This document shows, piece after piece, positions 52,474-62,079 of a stretch of DNA of 64,000 nt. The first letter of the stretch is position 1, and every line of letters starts with the position of its first letter. The translations under genes and the position numbers were made by a program. The stretch is from Microbacterium sp. HD4P20. GTDB taxonomy: Bacteria; Actinomycetota; Actinomycetes; Actinomycetales; Microbacteriaceae. The notes under the pieces are model-generated. The model ran no database searches. It was given only the letters and a program-made list of their open reading frames with translations, and had not been told where the DNA came from. Location: positions 372,001 to 436,000 of the forward strand of contig NZ_JAHZQZ020000011.1 in assembly GCF_019449275.2 (NCBI RefSeq), given 5' to 3'.

Positions 52474-52475
52474 CA

Positions 52476-52755
52476 CCTCCGCACCCTCCGCCCCGCCGCC
52501 CGCGTCGCTCCCGGCCCTCTCTCGCCCCGCCCCGGCCCCTCGCCCCGCCCCCTCGCCCCGCCCCCTCGCCCGCCCGCTCGCCCCCGTCGAATACGTGCGT
52601 TCTCGCCGAAACCGCACGCTACCGACCTCGAGGACCTACGTTCTCGGCGAGAACGTACGTCCTCGACGGGTAAGAGCGGGGGAGAGAGGGGAGACGGGAG
52701 AGGGGGGAGGGGAGAGAGGGCGGGAGGGGAGAGAGGGCGGGAGGGGAGAGGGGGA
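52476..52755. repeat. palindrome copy E with a pyrimidine tract on one side and a purine tract on the other
   Basis: C-rich, G-poor sequence (about 52476-52582) leads into a 27-base arm (52583-52609) that pairs at 24 of 27 positions with 52644-52670, followed by an almost pure purine tract to 52755 containing GGAGAGAGGGCGGGAGG in tandem (52711-52727, 52728-52744). The right half also holds a local palindrome ACGTTCTC-GGC-GAGAACGT. The genes on both sides converge here, so each transcript meets a C-rich tract immediately after its stop and then the hairpin. Confidence 0.85.
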
Positions 52756-53646
<891 letters not shown>

Positions 53647-53739
53647 CTAGGCCCCGGCATCCGTCATCGCCAGGTCTTCCGCACCGGCGAGTCGAGCGTT
53701 CAAACCCCGTTCACGTGCCCTGAACCGGCGGGGCGTGCG

Positions 53740-54945
53740 TCAGGCGTCGCGAGCGGCGCCGTCGGAGGGGGTGACGGTGAAGATCGTGGGGGCTGCGAAA
53801 CCGGATGCCGCGAATGCGGCGGTCGCGGCATCCGTCACGTTCTGCACCCGGTCGCGGGCGACGAGGGCGATCGCCGCTCCTCCGAAGCCGCCGCCGGTCA
53901 TGCGCGCGCCGATCGCGCCCGCCGCCAACGCGGCATCGACGGCGGTATCGAGCTCGGGCACCGAGATCTCGAAGTCATCGCGCATCGAGACGTGGGAGGC
54001 GACGAGCAGATCGCCGATCGCGGTCGGACCCTGCTCGCGGAGCGTGCGCACGGTGTCGAGCACCCGCTGGTTCTCGGTGACGACATGCCGCACGCGGCGG
54101 TAGGTCACGTCGTCGACGAGGCCGGCCAGCCTGTCGAGGTCGCCGACCGTGACGTCGCGCAGAGCCGGCACGTCGAGGGCCGCCGCCCCGCGCTCGCACG
54201 CCGCCCGGCGCTCGCCGTAGCCGCCGGTCGCGTGGGAGTGGGCGACGCCCGTGTCGATGACGAGCAGTTCGAGGCCGGCGCCGTCGAACCCGAGGTCGAC
54301 GATCTCGGTCTCGAGCGAGCGGCAGTCCAGGAAGATCGCCGCGTCGGCGCGCCCGAGGAGGGCCGCCATCTGGTCCATGATGCCCGTCGGGGCGCCGACG
54401 GCCTCGTTCTCGGCGACGCGCCCGGCCTTGGCAAGGGACACCCGGTCCAGCGAGATGCCCCAAGCGTCGGCGAGTGCAACGGCCGTGGCACCTTCGATGG
54501 CAGCTGACGACGACAGCCCCGCCCCGACGGGAACGTTCGACGCGAATGCGAGGTCGAGGCCGCCGACGTCGGCGGGGGATTTTCCGGATGCCGCCAGCAG
54601 CGCCCATGCGACGCCCAGCGGATAGCGGGCCCATTCGGTGACCTCGTCGCGGCGCTCGGGGAAGAGGGCGTCGAGCTCGTCGATCGCGACCTCGACGATC
54701 GCTTGGTCGAACGTCGATGCGACGCGCAGCCGTACGGCGCCGTCGGTGCGCGGCGCGAGCGCGACGTGCGTGCGCTGCTGAATCGCGAACGGCAGCACGA
54801 AGCCGTCGTTGTAGTCGGTGTGCTCGCCGATCAGGTTCACCCGGCCGGGGGCGGACCACGTGCCGACGGGCTCGGCGCCGAACTGTTTCCGGAAGAGCTC
54901 GCGCGCCGCCGCAGCGGTGCCGGTGGTGCGGGCGGTGTCGGTCAC
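53740..54945 (-). CDS. galK: galactokinase
   Basis: A 401-residue GHMP kinase that phosphorylates alpha-D-galactose to galactose 1-phosphate in the Leloir pathway. The galactokinase signature GRVNLIGEHTDYNDGFVLP lies near residue 38, the ATP-binding PVGAGLSSSAAIEGA near residue 140 and GARMTGGGFGGAAIAL near residue 350, all intact. The GTG at 54945 overlaps the galT stop by four bases. The short region downstream (53599-53739) has an imperfect hairpin (CCCCGTTCA...TGAACCGGCGGGG) that could terminate the operon. Confidence 0.97.
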   Translation of the reverse strand: MTDTARTTGTAAAARELFRKQFGAEPVGTWSAPGRVNLIGEHTDYNDGFVLPFAIQQRTHVALAPRTDGAVRLRVASTFDQAIVEVAIDELDALFPERRDEVTEWARYPLGVAWALLAASGKSPADVGGLDLAFASNVPVGAGLSSSAAIEGATAVALADAWGISLDRVSLAKAGRVAENEAVGAPTGIMDQMAALLGRADAAIFLDCRSLETEIVDLGFDGAGLELLVIDTGVAHSHATGGYGERRAACERGAAALDVPALRDVTVGDLDRLAGLVDDVTYRRVRHVVTENQRVLDTVRTLREQGPTAIGDLLVASHVSMRDDFEISVPELDTAVDAALAAGAIGARMTGGGFGGAAIALVARDRVQNVTDAATAAFAASGFAAPTIFTVTPSDGAARDA

Positions 54946-56138
54946 AGGGTCTCCTCGGGAACGGATGCCACGGCCTCGCGCAGGCGCGCGGCCGAGGTCT
55001 CGGGCGGGATATCGCCGATCCACGCGCCCATGGCGGCCTCGGATCCGGCGAGGAACTTGAGCTTGTCGGCCGCTCGCCGCGGGCTCGTCAGCTGCAGGTG
55101 CAGCCGGACGGCGTCGCGTCCGCGGTGCACCGGCGCCTGGTGCCACGCCGCGATGTAGGGCGTGGGGCTGTCGTAGAGCGCGTCGATGCCGCGCAGAAGG
55201 CGCAGGTAGAGCGGGGCGAGCTCGTCGCGCTCGGCCGGGGTGGTCTCGGCGAGGTCGGCCACGTGGCGATGCGGCAGAAGGTGCACCTCGATCGGCCAGC
55301 GCGCGGCGAACGGGACGAAGGCCGTCCAGTGCTTGCCCGACAGGATGACGCGGTCAGCCGCACGCTCGAAGTCCAGGATGCGGGCGAACAGGTCGGAGCC
55401 TTCGCGCTGGACCGAGTCCAGCAGCGTCGCGGTGCGCGGCGTGATGTAGGGGTAGGCGTAGATCTGGCCGTGCGGGTGGGGGAGGGTCACGCCGATCGCC
55501 TCACCGCGGTTCTCGAAGGGGAAGACCTGCTCGACGCCGGGCAGGGCCGAGAGGGCGGCGGTGCGGTCTGCCCATGCCTCGATCACGGTGCGCGCCCGCG
55601 TCGGGGTGAGCGAGCCGAACGAGCCGGAGTGCTCGGGGCTGAAGCACACCACCTCGCAGCGTCCGACGCTCGTGCGCGTGCGTCCGAGACCGGGGGCGTC
55701 GAGGTCGTCGAGACCGTGCGGCGCGTGCTCGCCTGCGGGCGCGTCGCCGTGTGCGACGGCGAGGGCCGGACCGAACGACGGCGACTTGTTCTCGAACACC
55801 GCGACGTCGTACATCGAAGGGATCTCGGAAGGGTTCGTCGGTGTCTGCGGCGCGAGCGGGTCGAGCTCGGCCGGAGGCAGGAACGCCCGGTTCTGCCGTG
55901 CCGCCGCGATCGAGACCCAGTCGCCGGTCAGCACGTCGCGGCGCATCGTGGCCGTCGCCGGGCGCGGTGCGAGATCGCGCGCATCGATCGCGCGGTCGGG
56001 CCCGAGGATCGTGCCGGGATCGTCGTAGTAGAACAGCTCCCGCCCGTCGGCGAGGCGTGCGGTGCGCTTGGCGACGCCCGCGCCGAGCATCTGTGCCGCG
56101 GTGGCTGCGGCATCCGTTCCGGACTCAGGAGTGTTCAC
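54942..56138 (-). CDS. galT: galactose-1-phosphate uridylyltransferase
   Basis: A 398-residue HIT-superfamily enzyme that exchanges UMP between UDP-glucose and galactose 1-phosphate. The nucleophilic His motif is TLPHPHGQIYAYPYI near residue 220, and LLPHRHVADL near residue 290 is the second conserved HxH. CFSPEHSGSF near 175 is also typical. The start is a GTG (MNTPESGTD) that overlaps one of the two operator palindromes, implying a very short or absent leader. First gene of galT-galK. Confidence 0.95.
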   Translation of the reverse strand: MNTPESGTDAAATAAQMLGAGVAKRTARLADGRELFYYDDPGTILGPDRAIDARDLAPRPATATMRRDVLTGDWVSIAAARQNRAFLPPAELDPLAPQTPTNPSEIPSMYDVAVFENKSPSFGPALAVAHGDAPAGEHAPHGLDDLDAPGLGRTRTSVGRCEVVCFSPEHSGSFGSLTPTRARTVIEAWADRTAALSALPGVEQVFPFENRGEAIGVTLPHPHGQIYAYPYITPRTATLLDSVQREGSDLFARILDFERAADRVILSGKHWTAFVPFAARWPIEVHLLPHRHVADLAETTPAERDELAPLYLRLLRGIDALYDSPTPYIAAWHQAPVHRGRDAVRLHLQLTSPRRAADKLKFLAGSEAAMGAWIGDIPPETSAARLREAVASVPEETL

Positions 56139-56176
56139 GTCAACACGGTAGCAACTGCGCTATGTTAGCGTCAACA
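56132..56176. promoter_or_regulatory. two LacI/GalR-type operators controlling galTK and the regulator
   Basis: TGTTCACGTCAACA (56132-56145) and TGTTAGCGTCAACA (56163-56176) are near-identical palindromes with a central CG, 31 bases apart. The first covers the galT start codon, the second lies between galT and the divergent regulator. The regulator at 56220 is the natural binder. Confidence 0.75.
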
Positions 56177-56219
56177 CGATGGGGCCGGCCCGCCGGGCGA
56201 TTCGCAGGAAGGTGGCGAC

Positions 56220-57251
56220 ATGGATGCAGCGGCGCAGCGCCGGGTTTCCATGGCCGACGTCGCCGCACGCGCGGGGGTTTCGGGACAGACGGTCTCGCGC
56301 GTGGTGAACGCCAGTCCTCGCGTCGACCCCGAGACGCGCGCCCGCGTCGAGGTGGCCATGGCCGAGCTCGGCTATCGCCCGCACCGCGCTGCCCGCGCAC
56401 TGCGCACCGGCCGCACGCAGACCATCGGGCTCGTGGTGTCGACCCTGGCGACGGTGGGCAACTCGCTCATGCTGCAGACGGTGGCGGATGCCGCGGCCAC
56501 CCGCGGCTACGCCCTCACCGTGGTGACGCTCGGCCAGGACGGCGCCGTCGCCGCCTTCGAGCGGCTGGCCGAGCAGGGCGTGGACGGCGTCATCGTGCTC
56601 AACGAGGCCACGGCGCTCGCCCTGGACGCGCCCACACCCCGCGGCCTGTCGCTGGTCGTGGTCGATGCGCCCCCGCACCTCGCCGCGTCCGGTGCGCGGC
56701 CCGCGTCTGCGCCGCGTCGGGGGATCGTGCAGTCCGACCACGCGGGGGGTGCGCGGGCCGCAGTGCAGCACCTGCTCGGGCTCGGTCACCGTACGGTCCA
56801 TCACTTCGCGGGCCCGGTGACATCGTTCGCCGCCGCCGAGCGCGAGTCCGGCTGGCGCGTCGCGCTCGCCGAGGCCGGGCGGGACGTGCCCGAACCGCTC
56901 CGCGGCGACTGGACGGCGGCATCCGGTCACCGCATCGGGTCGACGCTCGCGGGCGACCGCGCGGTCACGGCGGTCTTCGCCGCCAACGACCAGATGGCGC
57001 TCGGGGCGATGCGCGCCTTCGCCGACGCGGGTCGTGACGTGCCCGGCGGCGTCAGCGTCGTCGGCTTCGACGACATCGCGGATGCCGCCGACTACCGTCC
57101 CCCGCTCACCACGGTGCGGCAGGAGTTCGGACGCCTGGGCGAGCTCGCGGTGCAGACTCTGGTGACCGGCATGGAGCATGGCGCGGACGCATTCGAGCTC
57201 GTGCCGACCGCGCTCGTCGTGCGTGGCAGCACCGCCCCTCCCTCGCGCTGA
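56220..57251 (+). CDS. LacI/GalR-family regulator of the galactose operon
   Basis: A 343-residue repressor with helix-turn-helix VSMADVAARAGVSGQTVSRVVN at residues 9-30, hinge RAARALRTGRTQTIGLVVS, and a C-terminal sugar-binding domain (VFAANDQMALGAMRAF near 245, VSVVGFDDIADAADY near 280). It is divergent from galT-galK, with the two operators between, so it probably represses the operon and itself until galactose or a derivative is present. Confidence 0.9.
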   Translation: MDAAAQRRVSMADVAARAGVSGQTVSRVVNASPRVDPETRARVEVAMAELGYRPHRAARALRTGRTQTIGLVVSTLATVGNSLMLQTVADAAATRGYALTVVTLGQDGAVAAFERLAEQGVDGVIVLNEATALALDAPTPRGLSLVVVDAPPHLAASGARPASAPRRGIVQSDHAGGARAAVQHLLGLGHRTVHHFAGPVTSFAAAERESGWRVALAEAGRDVPEPLRGDWTAASGHRIGSTLAGDRAVTAVFAANDQMALGAMRAFADAGRDVPGGVSVVGFDDIADAADYRPPLTTVRQEFGRLGELAVQTLVTGMEHGADAFELVPTALVVRGSTAPPSR

Positions 57252-57324
57252 GCCTGGGCGCCGGGCGTGCGCTGTGCGCCGGGTCGAGGGTGAGAAACCC
57301 CACGTCGGTCGCGAGAGCGGAGGA

Positions 57325-58047
57325 TCAGGGGTCGAGGCGGGCAGACCAGCGCGCGGCGCGCGCGAGCACGGCGCGCAGCTCGGCCGAGTCGTAGGCCCGG
57401 GCGTCGTGCCCGAGCGCGCTGACGACAGCGCGCACCGGCATCCGTCCCGGAGTGGCCTCGTGGGTCCAGACCAGCGGGTGGGCGACGCCATCGAGGTCGT
57501 GCACGGCCAGCACGTGCACGGCGGCGTCGACCGCGAGATCGGTGTAGCGCTCGTCGAACGCGGTGAAGTCCGCGGGCACGATGTCGTGCCCCGGCACGAC
57601 CGCTCGCACCGAGGCGTCGCCGATCTCGGGATGCCACGAGCTGCCGTTCTTCCACTCTCCGCCGATCGTGCGGCTCCAGGCGGGGTAGTCGCGCAGACTC
57701 GAGACGGCGCTGTGCGTCGCGACGACGCCGATGCCGCGGTCGAGCGCCGCGGCGAGGCCCGCCTCGGCGGCCGGGTCGACGGCGGGCGCGGCGTCGGGGT
57801 TGCGCCAGGGGTCGCCGGCGTTCACGACGAGCAGCTCGGCGCCGGCGAGCTGCGTGAGCGCGACGTCGGGATCAGCGATGACGCGTGCGTCCCAGCCGTC
57901 GGCCCGCAGCAGGTCCGCGAGTGCGGCCGACGTCTCGGGATACGGATGCCACGGGTCGGCGTAGCGTCCGGCGCCGCTGGCGATCACGGCCCGCGGCATC
58001 CGTCCCCCGTAAGAGCGTTCGGCGGGCGGAGTCTCGGGAGCTGCCAT
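57325..58047 (-). CDS. ThuA-like domain protein
   Basis: A 240-residue protein of the ThuA/class I glutamine amidotransferase-like fold. AVIASGAGRYADPWHPYPET near residue 20, VVATHSAVSSLRDYPAWSRTIGGEW near residue 110 and WTHEATPGRMPVRAVVSALGHD near residue 200 are family blocks. ThuA proteins are tied to trehalose and other disaccharide use, but their biochemical role is uncertain. The ATG at 58047 is taken; ATG 57999 (MPRAVIASG) has a better GGGGGA upstream and may be the true start. Confidence 0.8.
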   Translation of the reverse strand: MAAPETPPAERSYGGRMPRAVIASGAGRYADPWHPYPETSAALADLLRADGWDARVIADPDVALTQLAGAELLVVNAGDPWRNPDAAPAVDPAAEAGLAAALDRGIGVVATHSAVSSLRDYPAWSRTIGGEWKNGSSWHPEIGDASVRAVVPGHDIVPADFTAFDERYTDLAVDAAVHVLAVHDLDGVAHPLVWTHEATPGRMPVRAVVSALGHDARAYDSAELRAVLARAARWSARLDP

Positions 58048-58103
58048 GATGCGAGGATAGCGTTTTCCCTCCACGTCGTCTCGTTCTCCAGGAGAATGGC
58101 CCC

Positions 58104-59225
58104 ATGCTGCACACCGTCGTGATCGCTCCCGATTCCTTCAAGGGCACGATCGCCGCCGCGTCCGCGGCGGCGGCCCTCGGGCGGGGGTGGCAGCAGGTGC
58201 GTCCTCATGACGCGGTGCGGCTTCTCCCCATGGCGGACGGCGGCGAGGGCACGGTCGACGCCTTCGCCACGGCGGTGCCCGGCGCCCAGCGCATGCCGGT
58301 GACGGTCACGGGTCCGGAGGACACGCCGGTCGAGGCATCCTGGGTCCTGCTTCCGCCGACCGGCGACGCCCCGAACGGCACCGCGGTCGTCGAACTGGCG
58401 AACACGAGCGGCATCGAGCTGCTGGGCTCTCCGGCGCGGCTGCGGCCGCTCGACGCGCACACCCGCGGGTTCGGCGAGGCGATCGCGGCGGCGCTCGCGC
58501 GGGGCGTGTCGCGGCTCGTGCTCGGCATCGGCTCGAGCTCGTCGACCGACGGCGGCACCGGCATGCTCACGGCGCTCGGGGCGCGGTTCACCGATGCCGC
58601 CGGCCGGCCGATCGCCGCCGGCGGCCGTGGGCTCGCCGACCTGGCGGCCGCCGACCTGTCGGGGCTGCCGCCGCTGCCGGCCGGTGGCGTGACGGTGCTG
58701 TCGGATGTGACCAACCCGCTGCTGGGCCCGCGTGGCGCGGCGGCCGTCTTCGGCCCGCAGAAGGGGGCGACGCCCGACGACATCGCGGCCCTGGACGCGG
58801 GGCTGGCCGGGCTCGCGGTGGTGATGACCGCGGATCCGGATGCGCCGGGCGCCGGCGCCGCAGGGGGGACCGGCTTCGGCCTGCTGGCGTGGGGCGCCAT
58901 ACTCGTGCCGGGGTCTGCCGCGGTCGCCGAGCTCGTGGGCCTGGACGAGGCGGTGGCCGAGGCATCCGTCGTCGTCACGGGCGAGGGGTCATACGACGGG
59001 CAGTCCGCCGCCGGCAAGGTGCCCGCGCACGTGGGCGCCGTCGCGGCAGCGGGCGGCGTGCCGGTCGCGTTGGTCGCGGGCCGCATCACTGACGACGCCG
59101 ATGTATCGGGCTTCGCCGGAACCGCGTCGCTCACCGACCTCGCCGGCTCAGGCGCGGCCGCGATGGCCGAGCCCGAGCGGTGGCTCGTCGCTGCCGGCGC
59201 CGCCCTGGCAGGTGCGCTGCTCTGA
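58104..59225 (+). CDS. glxK: glycerate kinase
   Basis: A 373-residue class I glycerate kinase. The start VVIAPDSFKGTIAAASAAAAL, LGIGSSSSTDGGTGML near residue 140, LSDVTNPLLGPRGAAAVFGPQKGA near residue 195 and VTGEGSYDGQSAAGKVP near residue 295 match the family throughout. It phosphorylates glycerate for entry into glycolysis, a common ending of aldarate catabolism, although the adjacent aldarate genes here point to 2-oxoglutarate. AGGAGA precedes the ATG at 58104. Confidence 0.92.
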   Translation: MLHTVVIAPDSFKGTIAAASAAAALGRGWQQVRPHDAVRLLPMADGGEGTVDAFATAVPGAQRMPVTVTGPEDTPVEASWVLLPPTGDAPNGTAVVELANTSGIELLGSPARLRPLDAHTRGFGEAIAAALARGVSRLVLGIGSSSSTDGGTGMLTALGARFTDAAGRPIAAGGRGLADLAAADLSGLPPLPAGGVTVLSDVTNPLLGPRGAAAVFGPQKGATPDDIAALDAGLAGLAVVMTADPDAPGAGAAGGTGFGLLAWGAILVPGSAAVAELVGLDEAVAEASVVVTGEGSYDGQSAAGKVPAHVGAVAAAGGVPVALVAGRITDDADVSGFAGTASLTDLAGSGAAAMAEPERWLVAAGAALAGALL

Positions 59226-59252
59226 CTCCGCCAGAGCTGCGGCGCCCGCCGC

Positions 59253-60698
59253 CTACGGCACCCGCAGCGCGCCGTTGCGACGGTGCGGCAGCGTCGCGAG
59301 CGAAGCGTCGCGCAGCACGTCGGGAAGCAGCGCCTCGGGGGCGTCCTGGAACGTGACGGGACGCAGGAACCGGCGGATCGCCGTCGCGCCGACCGAGGTG
59401 TGCAGTGACGTGGTCGCCGGCCAAGGACCGCCGTGATGCTGCGACCACGTCACCGCGACGCCGGTCGGCCACCCGGCGAAGAGCACGCGCCCGGCCTTGC
59501 GCTCGAGCACCGCGAGCACGTCGGCGACCTCGTCGTCCGGCTCGGAGTGCAGCGTGCCGGTGAGCGACCCCGGCACCGCCCGCAGTGCCGTGAGCAGCTC
59601 GTCGTCCGACGAGTACCGCACGAGGAGCGTCACGGGGCCGAAGCACTCCTCGAGGAGCGTCTCGGGGCGGGCGGCGACGGCTGCGGCATCCGTCGACAGC
59701 ACCACCGGCTGCGCGGCGCCGGCCTCGGCCGGAAGGCCCTGTGCCACAACGCTCACCGAGGGGTCGGCCTCGAGGTGCTCGATGCCGGCGGGGAAGGCGG
59801 CCGTGATGCGGTCGGTCAGCAGCGGTCCTCCGGCCGCGCCGGTCGCGAATCCGGCGACCAGCTCTTCGAAGCCGGCGCCCGCGGGCACGAACACGACCCC
59901 GGGCTTGGTGCAGAATTGGCCGACCCCGAGCGTGAACGACGCGACGAGCCCCTGCGCGAGCGCCTCTCCGCGCGCGGCGATGGCGGCCGGCGTGATCACG
60001 ACGGGGTTCACCGAGCCCAGCTCGCCGTAGAACGGGATCGGGTCGGGACGGCCCGACGCGAGGTCGAACAGGGCGCGTCCGCCGCTGAGCGATCCGGTGA
60101 AGCCGGCGGCTTGGATGACGGGATGCTGCACGAGGGCGTTTCCGGCCTCGCGACCCTCCACGAGTGCGAGGGAGCCCTCAGGCGCACCGGCGGCCGCGAG
60201 CGCCTCCGCGACGATCGCCGCGGTGCGCTCCGACAGGAGCGGGTGGCCTGAATGCGCCTTCACGATCACGGGGTTGCCCGCGGCGAGGGCGGAAGCGGTG
60301 TCGCCCCCGGCGACCGAGAATGCGAACGGGAAGTTCGAGGCCGAGAAGACCGCGACGGGTCCGACGCCCGTGAGCATGCGCCGCAGCTCAGGGCGAGGGG
60401 GCGTCGCGGACGGGTCGGCGTCGTCGACGGTCAGCTCGAAGTAGGAACCCTCCTCGACCACGGTCGCGAACAGCCGCAGCTGGCCCGTCGTGCGTCCGAC
60501 CTCGCCCCGCAGCCGGGTCTCGCCCAGGCGCGTCTCTTCGTCGGCGATCGCGACGAGCTCGTCGATGTGGGCATCGAGCGCATCGGCGGCTGCACGCAGC
60601 CACGACGCCCGGGTCGCGGCATCCGCTCCTCGCCAGATCGGCGCTGCGGCCGCCGCGGCAGTCGCGAGGGTGTCGAGTTCAGCGGTGGTGGTGGTCAT
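59253..60698 (-). CDS. aldehyde dehydrogenase, 2,5-dioxopentanoate (KGSA) dehydrogenase-like
   Basis: A 481-residue NAD(P)-dependent aldehyde dehydrogenase. The active-site Cys lies in TLGVGQFCTKPGVV near residue 268, the general-base Glu in PFYGELGSVNPVVI near residue 230, and SASNFPFAFSVAGGDTA near 125 matches the 2,5-dioxovalerate dehydrogenase branch. It should oxidise alpha-ketoglutarate semialdehyde to 2-oxoglutarate, the last step after the KdgD-type dehydratase two genes upstream. AAAGGA precedes the ATG at 60698. Confidence 0.87.
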   Translation of the reverse strand: MTTTTAELDTLATAAAAAAPIWRGADAATRASWLRAAADALDAHIDELVAIADEETRLGETRLRGEVGRTTGQLRLFATVVEEGSYFELTVDDADPSATPPRPELRRMLTGVGPVAVFSASNFPFAFSVAGGDTASALAAGNPVIVKAHSGHPLLSERTAAIVAEALAAAGAPEGSLALVEGREAGNALVQHPVIQAAGFTGSLSGGRALFDLASGRPDPIPFYGELGSVNPVVITPAAIAARGEALAQGLVASFTLGVGQFCTKPGVVFVPAGAGFEELVAGFATGAAGGPLLTDRITAAFPAGIEHLEADPSVSVVAQGLPAEAGAAQPVVLSTDAAAVAARPETLLEECFGPVTLLVRYSSDDELLTALRAVPGSLTGTLHSEPDDEVADVLAVLERKAGRVLFAGWPTGVAVTWSQHHGGPWPATTSLHTSVGATAIRRFLRPVTFQDAPEALLPDVLRDASLATLPHRRNGALRVP

Positions 60699-60719
60699 GG
60701 AGAGATCCTTTCGTATCGG

Positions 60720-60948
60720 CGTTCCCTTGCGGGCCGGCCGGGTCTCGCGTGCCGCGCTCCGGCCTCGCGCGGCCCGGCCTCGATTCGTTCGTCACGTATG
60801 TACGCGAAACGGGCGTTCGGGCGTACATATGTGGCGAACGAACCCCGTGGGCGTGGGGGCGAGGGAGGGGAGGGCGAGGAGGGCGAGGGGGGCGAGGGAG
60901 GGGAGGGCGAGGAGGGCGAGGGGGGCGAGGGAGGGGAGGGGGCGGGGG
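60720..60948. repeat. palindrome copy C with adjacent 33-bp tandem purine repeat
   Basis: Arms 60784-60805 and 60821-60842 pair at 20 of 22 positions around the loop GAAACGGGCGTTCGG, nearly the copy B loop. A polypurine tract follows, containing a 33-base unit twice in tandem (60858-60890, 60891-60923) plus a third partial copy to about 60940. Read from the reverse strand, the tract is C-rich and directly follows the enolase-superfamily stop, then the hairpin. It is therefore in the same order as copies B and E. Confidence 0.85.
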
Positions 60949-62079
60949 TCATGAGAAGCGGATGCCGAGGCCGGCGTGCGGGACTTCGGTCAGGGTGCCG
61001 TCGGTGATGCGCACCGGCGAGGGGCCGTCGAGTGCGCCGAGGTCGCCGAAGCCGGCGTCCTCCACGTCCTCGGCCATCGGCTCGGGAACGCCCGGGACGC
61101 TGGGGAGTGTCAGTGCGAGCTGGCCGGACAGCTCGGGCAGCAGGTGCGGATGCACGGCCGCGCCGTACTCGGCGGCGATCGCGGCGATGCCGAGGAACGG
61201 GGTGATGCCGCCCACCCGCACGACATTGGGCTGCACGATCTGGGCGGCTCCGGATCGCAGGAAGTCGTCGAAGCGGAAGACGTTGTGCAGGTTCTCTCCC
61301 ACGGCGATGGGGATGCCGCTCGACGCCTTCAGCCGGCCGGCGAGCTCGATGTGGCCGTAGAGGTCGTCGGCGCGCAGCGGCTCCTCGATCCATGCCGGCG
61401 CCACGGCCGCGAGTACCTCAAGCGAGCGCGTCGCGCGGTCGATCTCCCACCGCTGGTTCGCGTCGATCATGAGCGCGCGCTCGGGGCCGAGCACCTCCCG
61501 CACCGCCTGCAGGCGTTCGAGGTCTTCGGCGACGTCGGGCTTGCCGACCTTGACCTTCACGGCGTCGAAGCCCGCGTCCACCCACCGCTGCGCCTGGGCG
61601 ACAAGATCGTCGAGGCTGTAGTGCAGGTTCACGCCCGAACCGTACGCGCGCACGCTTTCGCGCCGCGCGCCGAGGAAGCCGACCAGCGACGTGCCCGCGG
61701 CGCGGGTCGCGGCATCCCACAGCGCCAGGTCCAGCCCCGCGAGCGCGATCGTCGTGATTCCCCCGCCACCGGCCTCGTGCAGGTGCTGCCACAACGCACG
61801 CCACTGCGCGCCCGGCTCGGCCTCACGGCCGATCGCGGCGGCGGCGATGTCGTTCGTCAGCAGCGCGTGCACCGCTTCGGCGCCGATCTGCGGGGTCCAC
61901 GAGAAACCCCAGCCCTCGCGGCCGTCCGAGCGCACCACGTGCGTCGCGATCACGCCGACCGAGGTCACCTCGGCGCCCCACGGGCGGGTGAGCGGCACGC
62001 GGATGAGGCGCGCGTCGAGCGACGCGATCGTCGCCCCGTCGCCGGCCGCCTCGACCGCTGGGGCCGTGGGGATGGTCAC
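60949..62079 (-). CDS. enolase-superfamily (mandelate racemase-type) aldarate dehydratase or lactone cycloisomerase
   Basis: A 376-residue enolase-superfamily enzyme of the mandelate racemase subgroup. The Lys pair is in DAVKVKVGKPDV near residue 170, the metal ligands lie in LMIDANQRWE near residue 205, PAWIEEPLRADD near residue 230 and IAVGENLHN near residue 255, and the His is probably AVHPHLLPELSG near residue 310. In this operon it should act on galactarate, glucarate or galactaro-1,4-lactone, feeding the KdgD-type dehydratase. The GTG overlaps the KdgD stop by four bases. Confidence 0.8.
   Translation of the reverse strand: MTIPTAPAVEAAGDGATIASLDARLIRVPLTRPWGAEVTSVGVIATHVVRSDGREGWGFSWTPQIGAEAVHALLTNDIAAAAIGREAEPGAQWRALWQHLHEAGGGGITTIALAGLDLALWDAATRAAGTSLVGFLGARRESVRAYGSGVNLHYSLDDLVAQAQRWVDAGFDAVKVKVGKPDVAEDLERLQAVREVLGPERALMIDANQRWEIDRATRSLEVLAAVAPAWIEEPLRADDLYGHIELAGRLKASSGIPIAVGENLHNVFRFDDFLRSGAAQIVQPNVVRVGGITPFLGIAAIAAEYGAAVHPHLLPELSGQLALTLPSVPGVPEPMAEDVEDAGFGDLGALDGPSPVRITDGTLTEVPHAGLGIRFS

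Noticed and set aside
57252..57324. A terminator between the gal regulator and the ThuA-like gene
   Set aside because: Only short, poorly matched GC-rich inverted repeats are visible.
60858..60940. The tandem repeat as a CRISPR array
   Set aside because: The units are contiguous with no unique spacers and are nearly pure purine.
60252..61393. Open frames on both strands across the tandem purine repeat, giving Gly/Glu or Pro/Ser repeats
   Set aside because: They are by-products of the repeat with a 33-base unit divisible by three; no start signal or domain supports coding.
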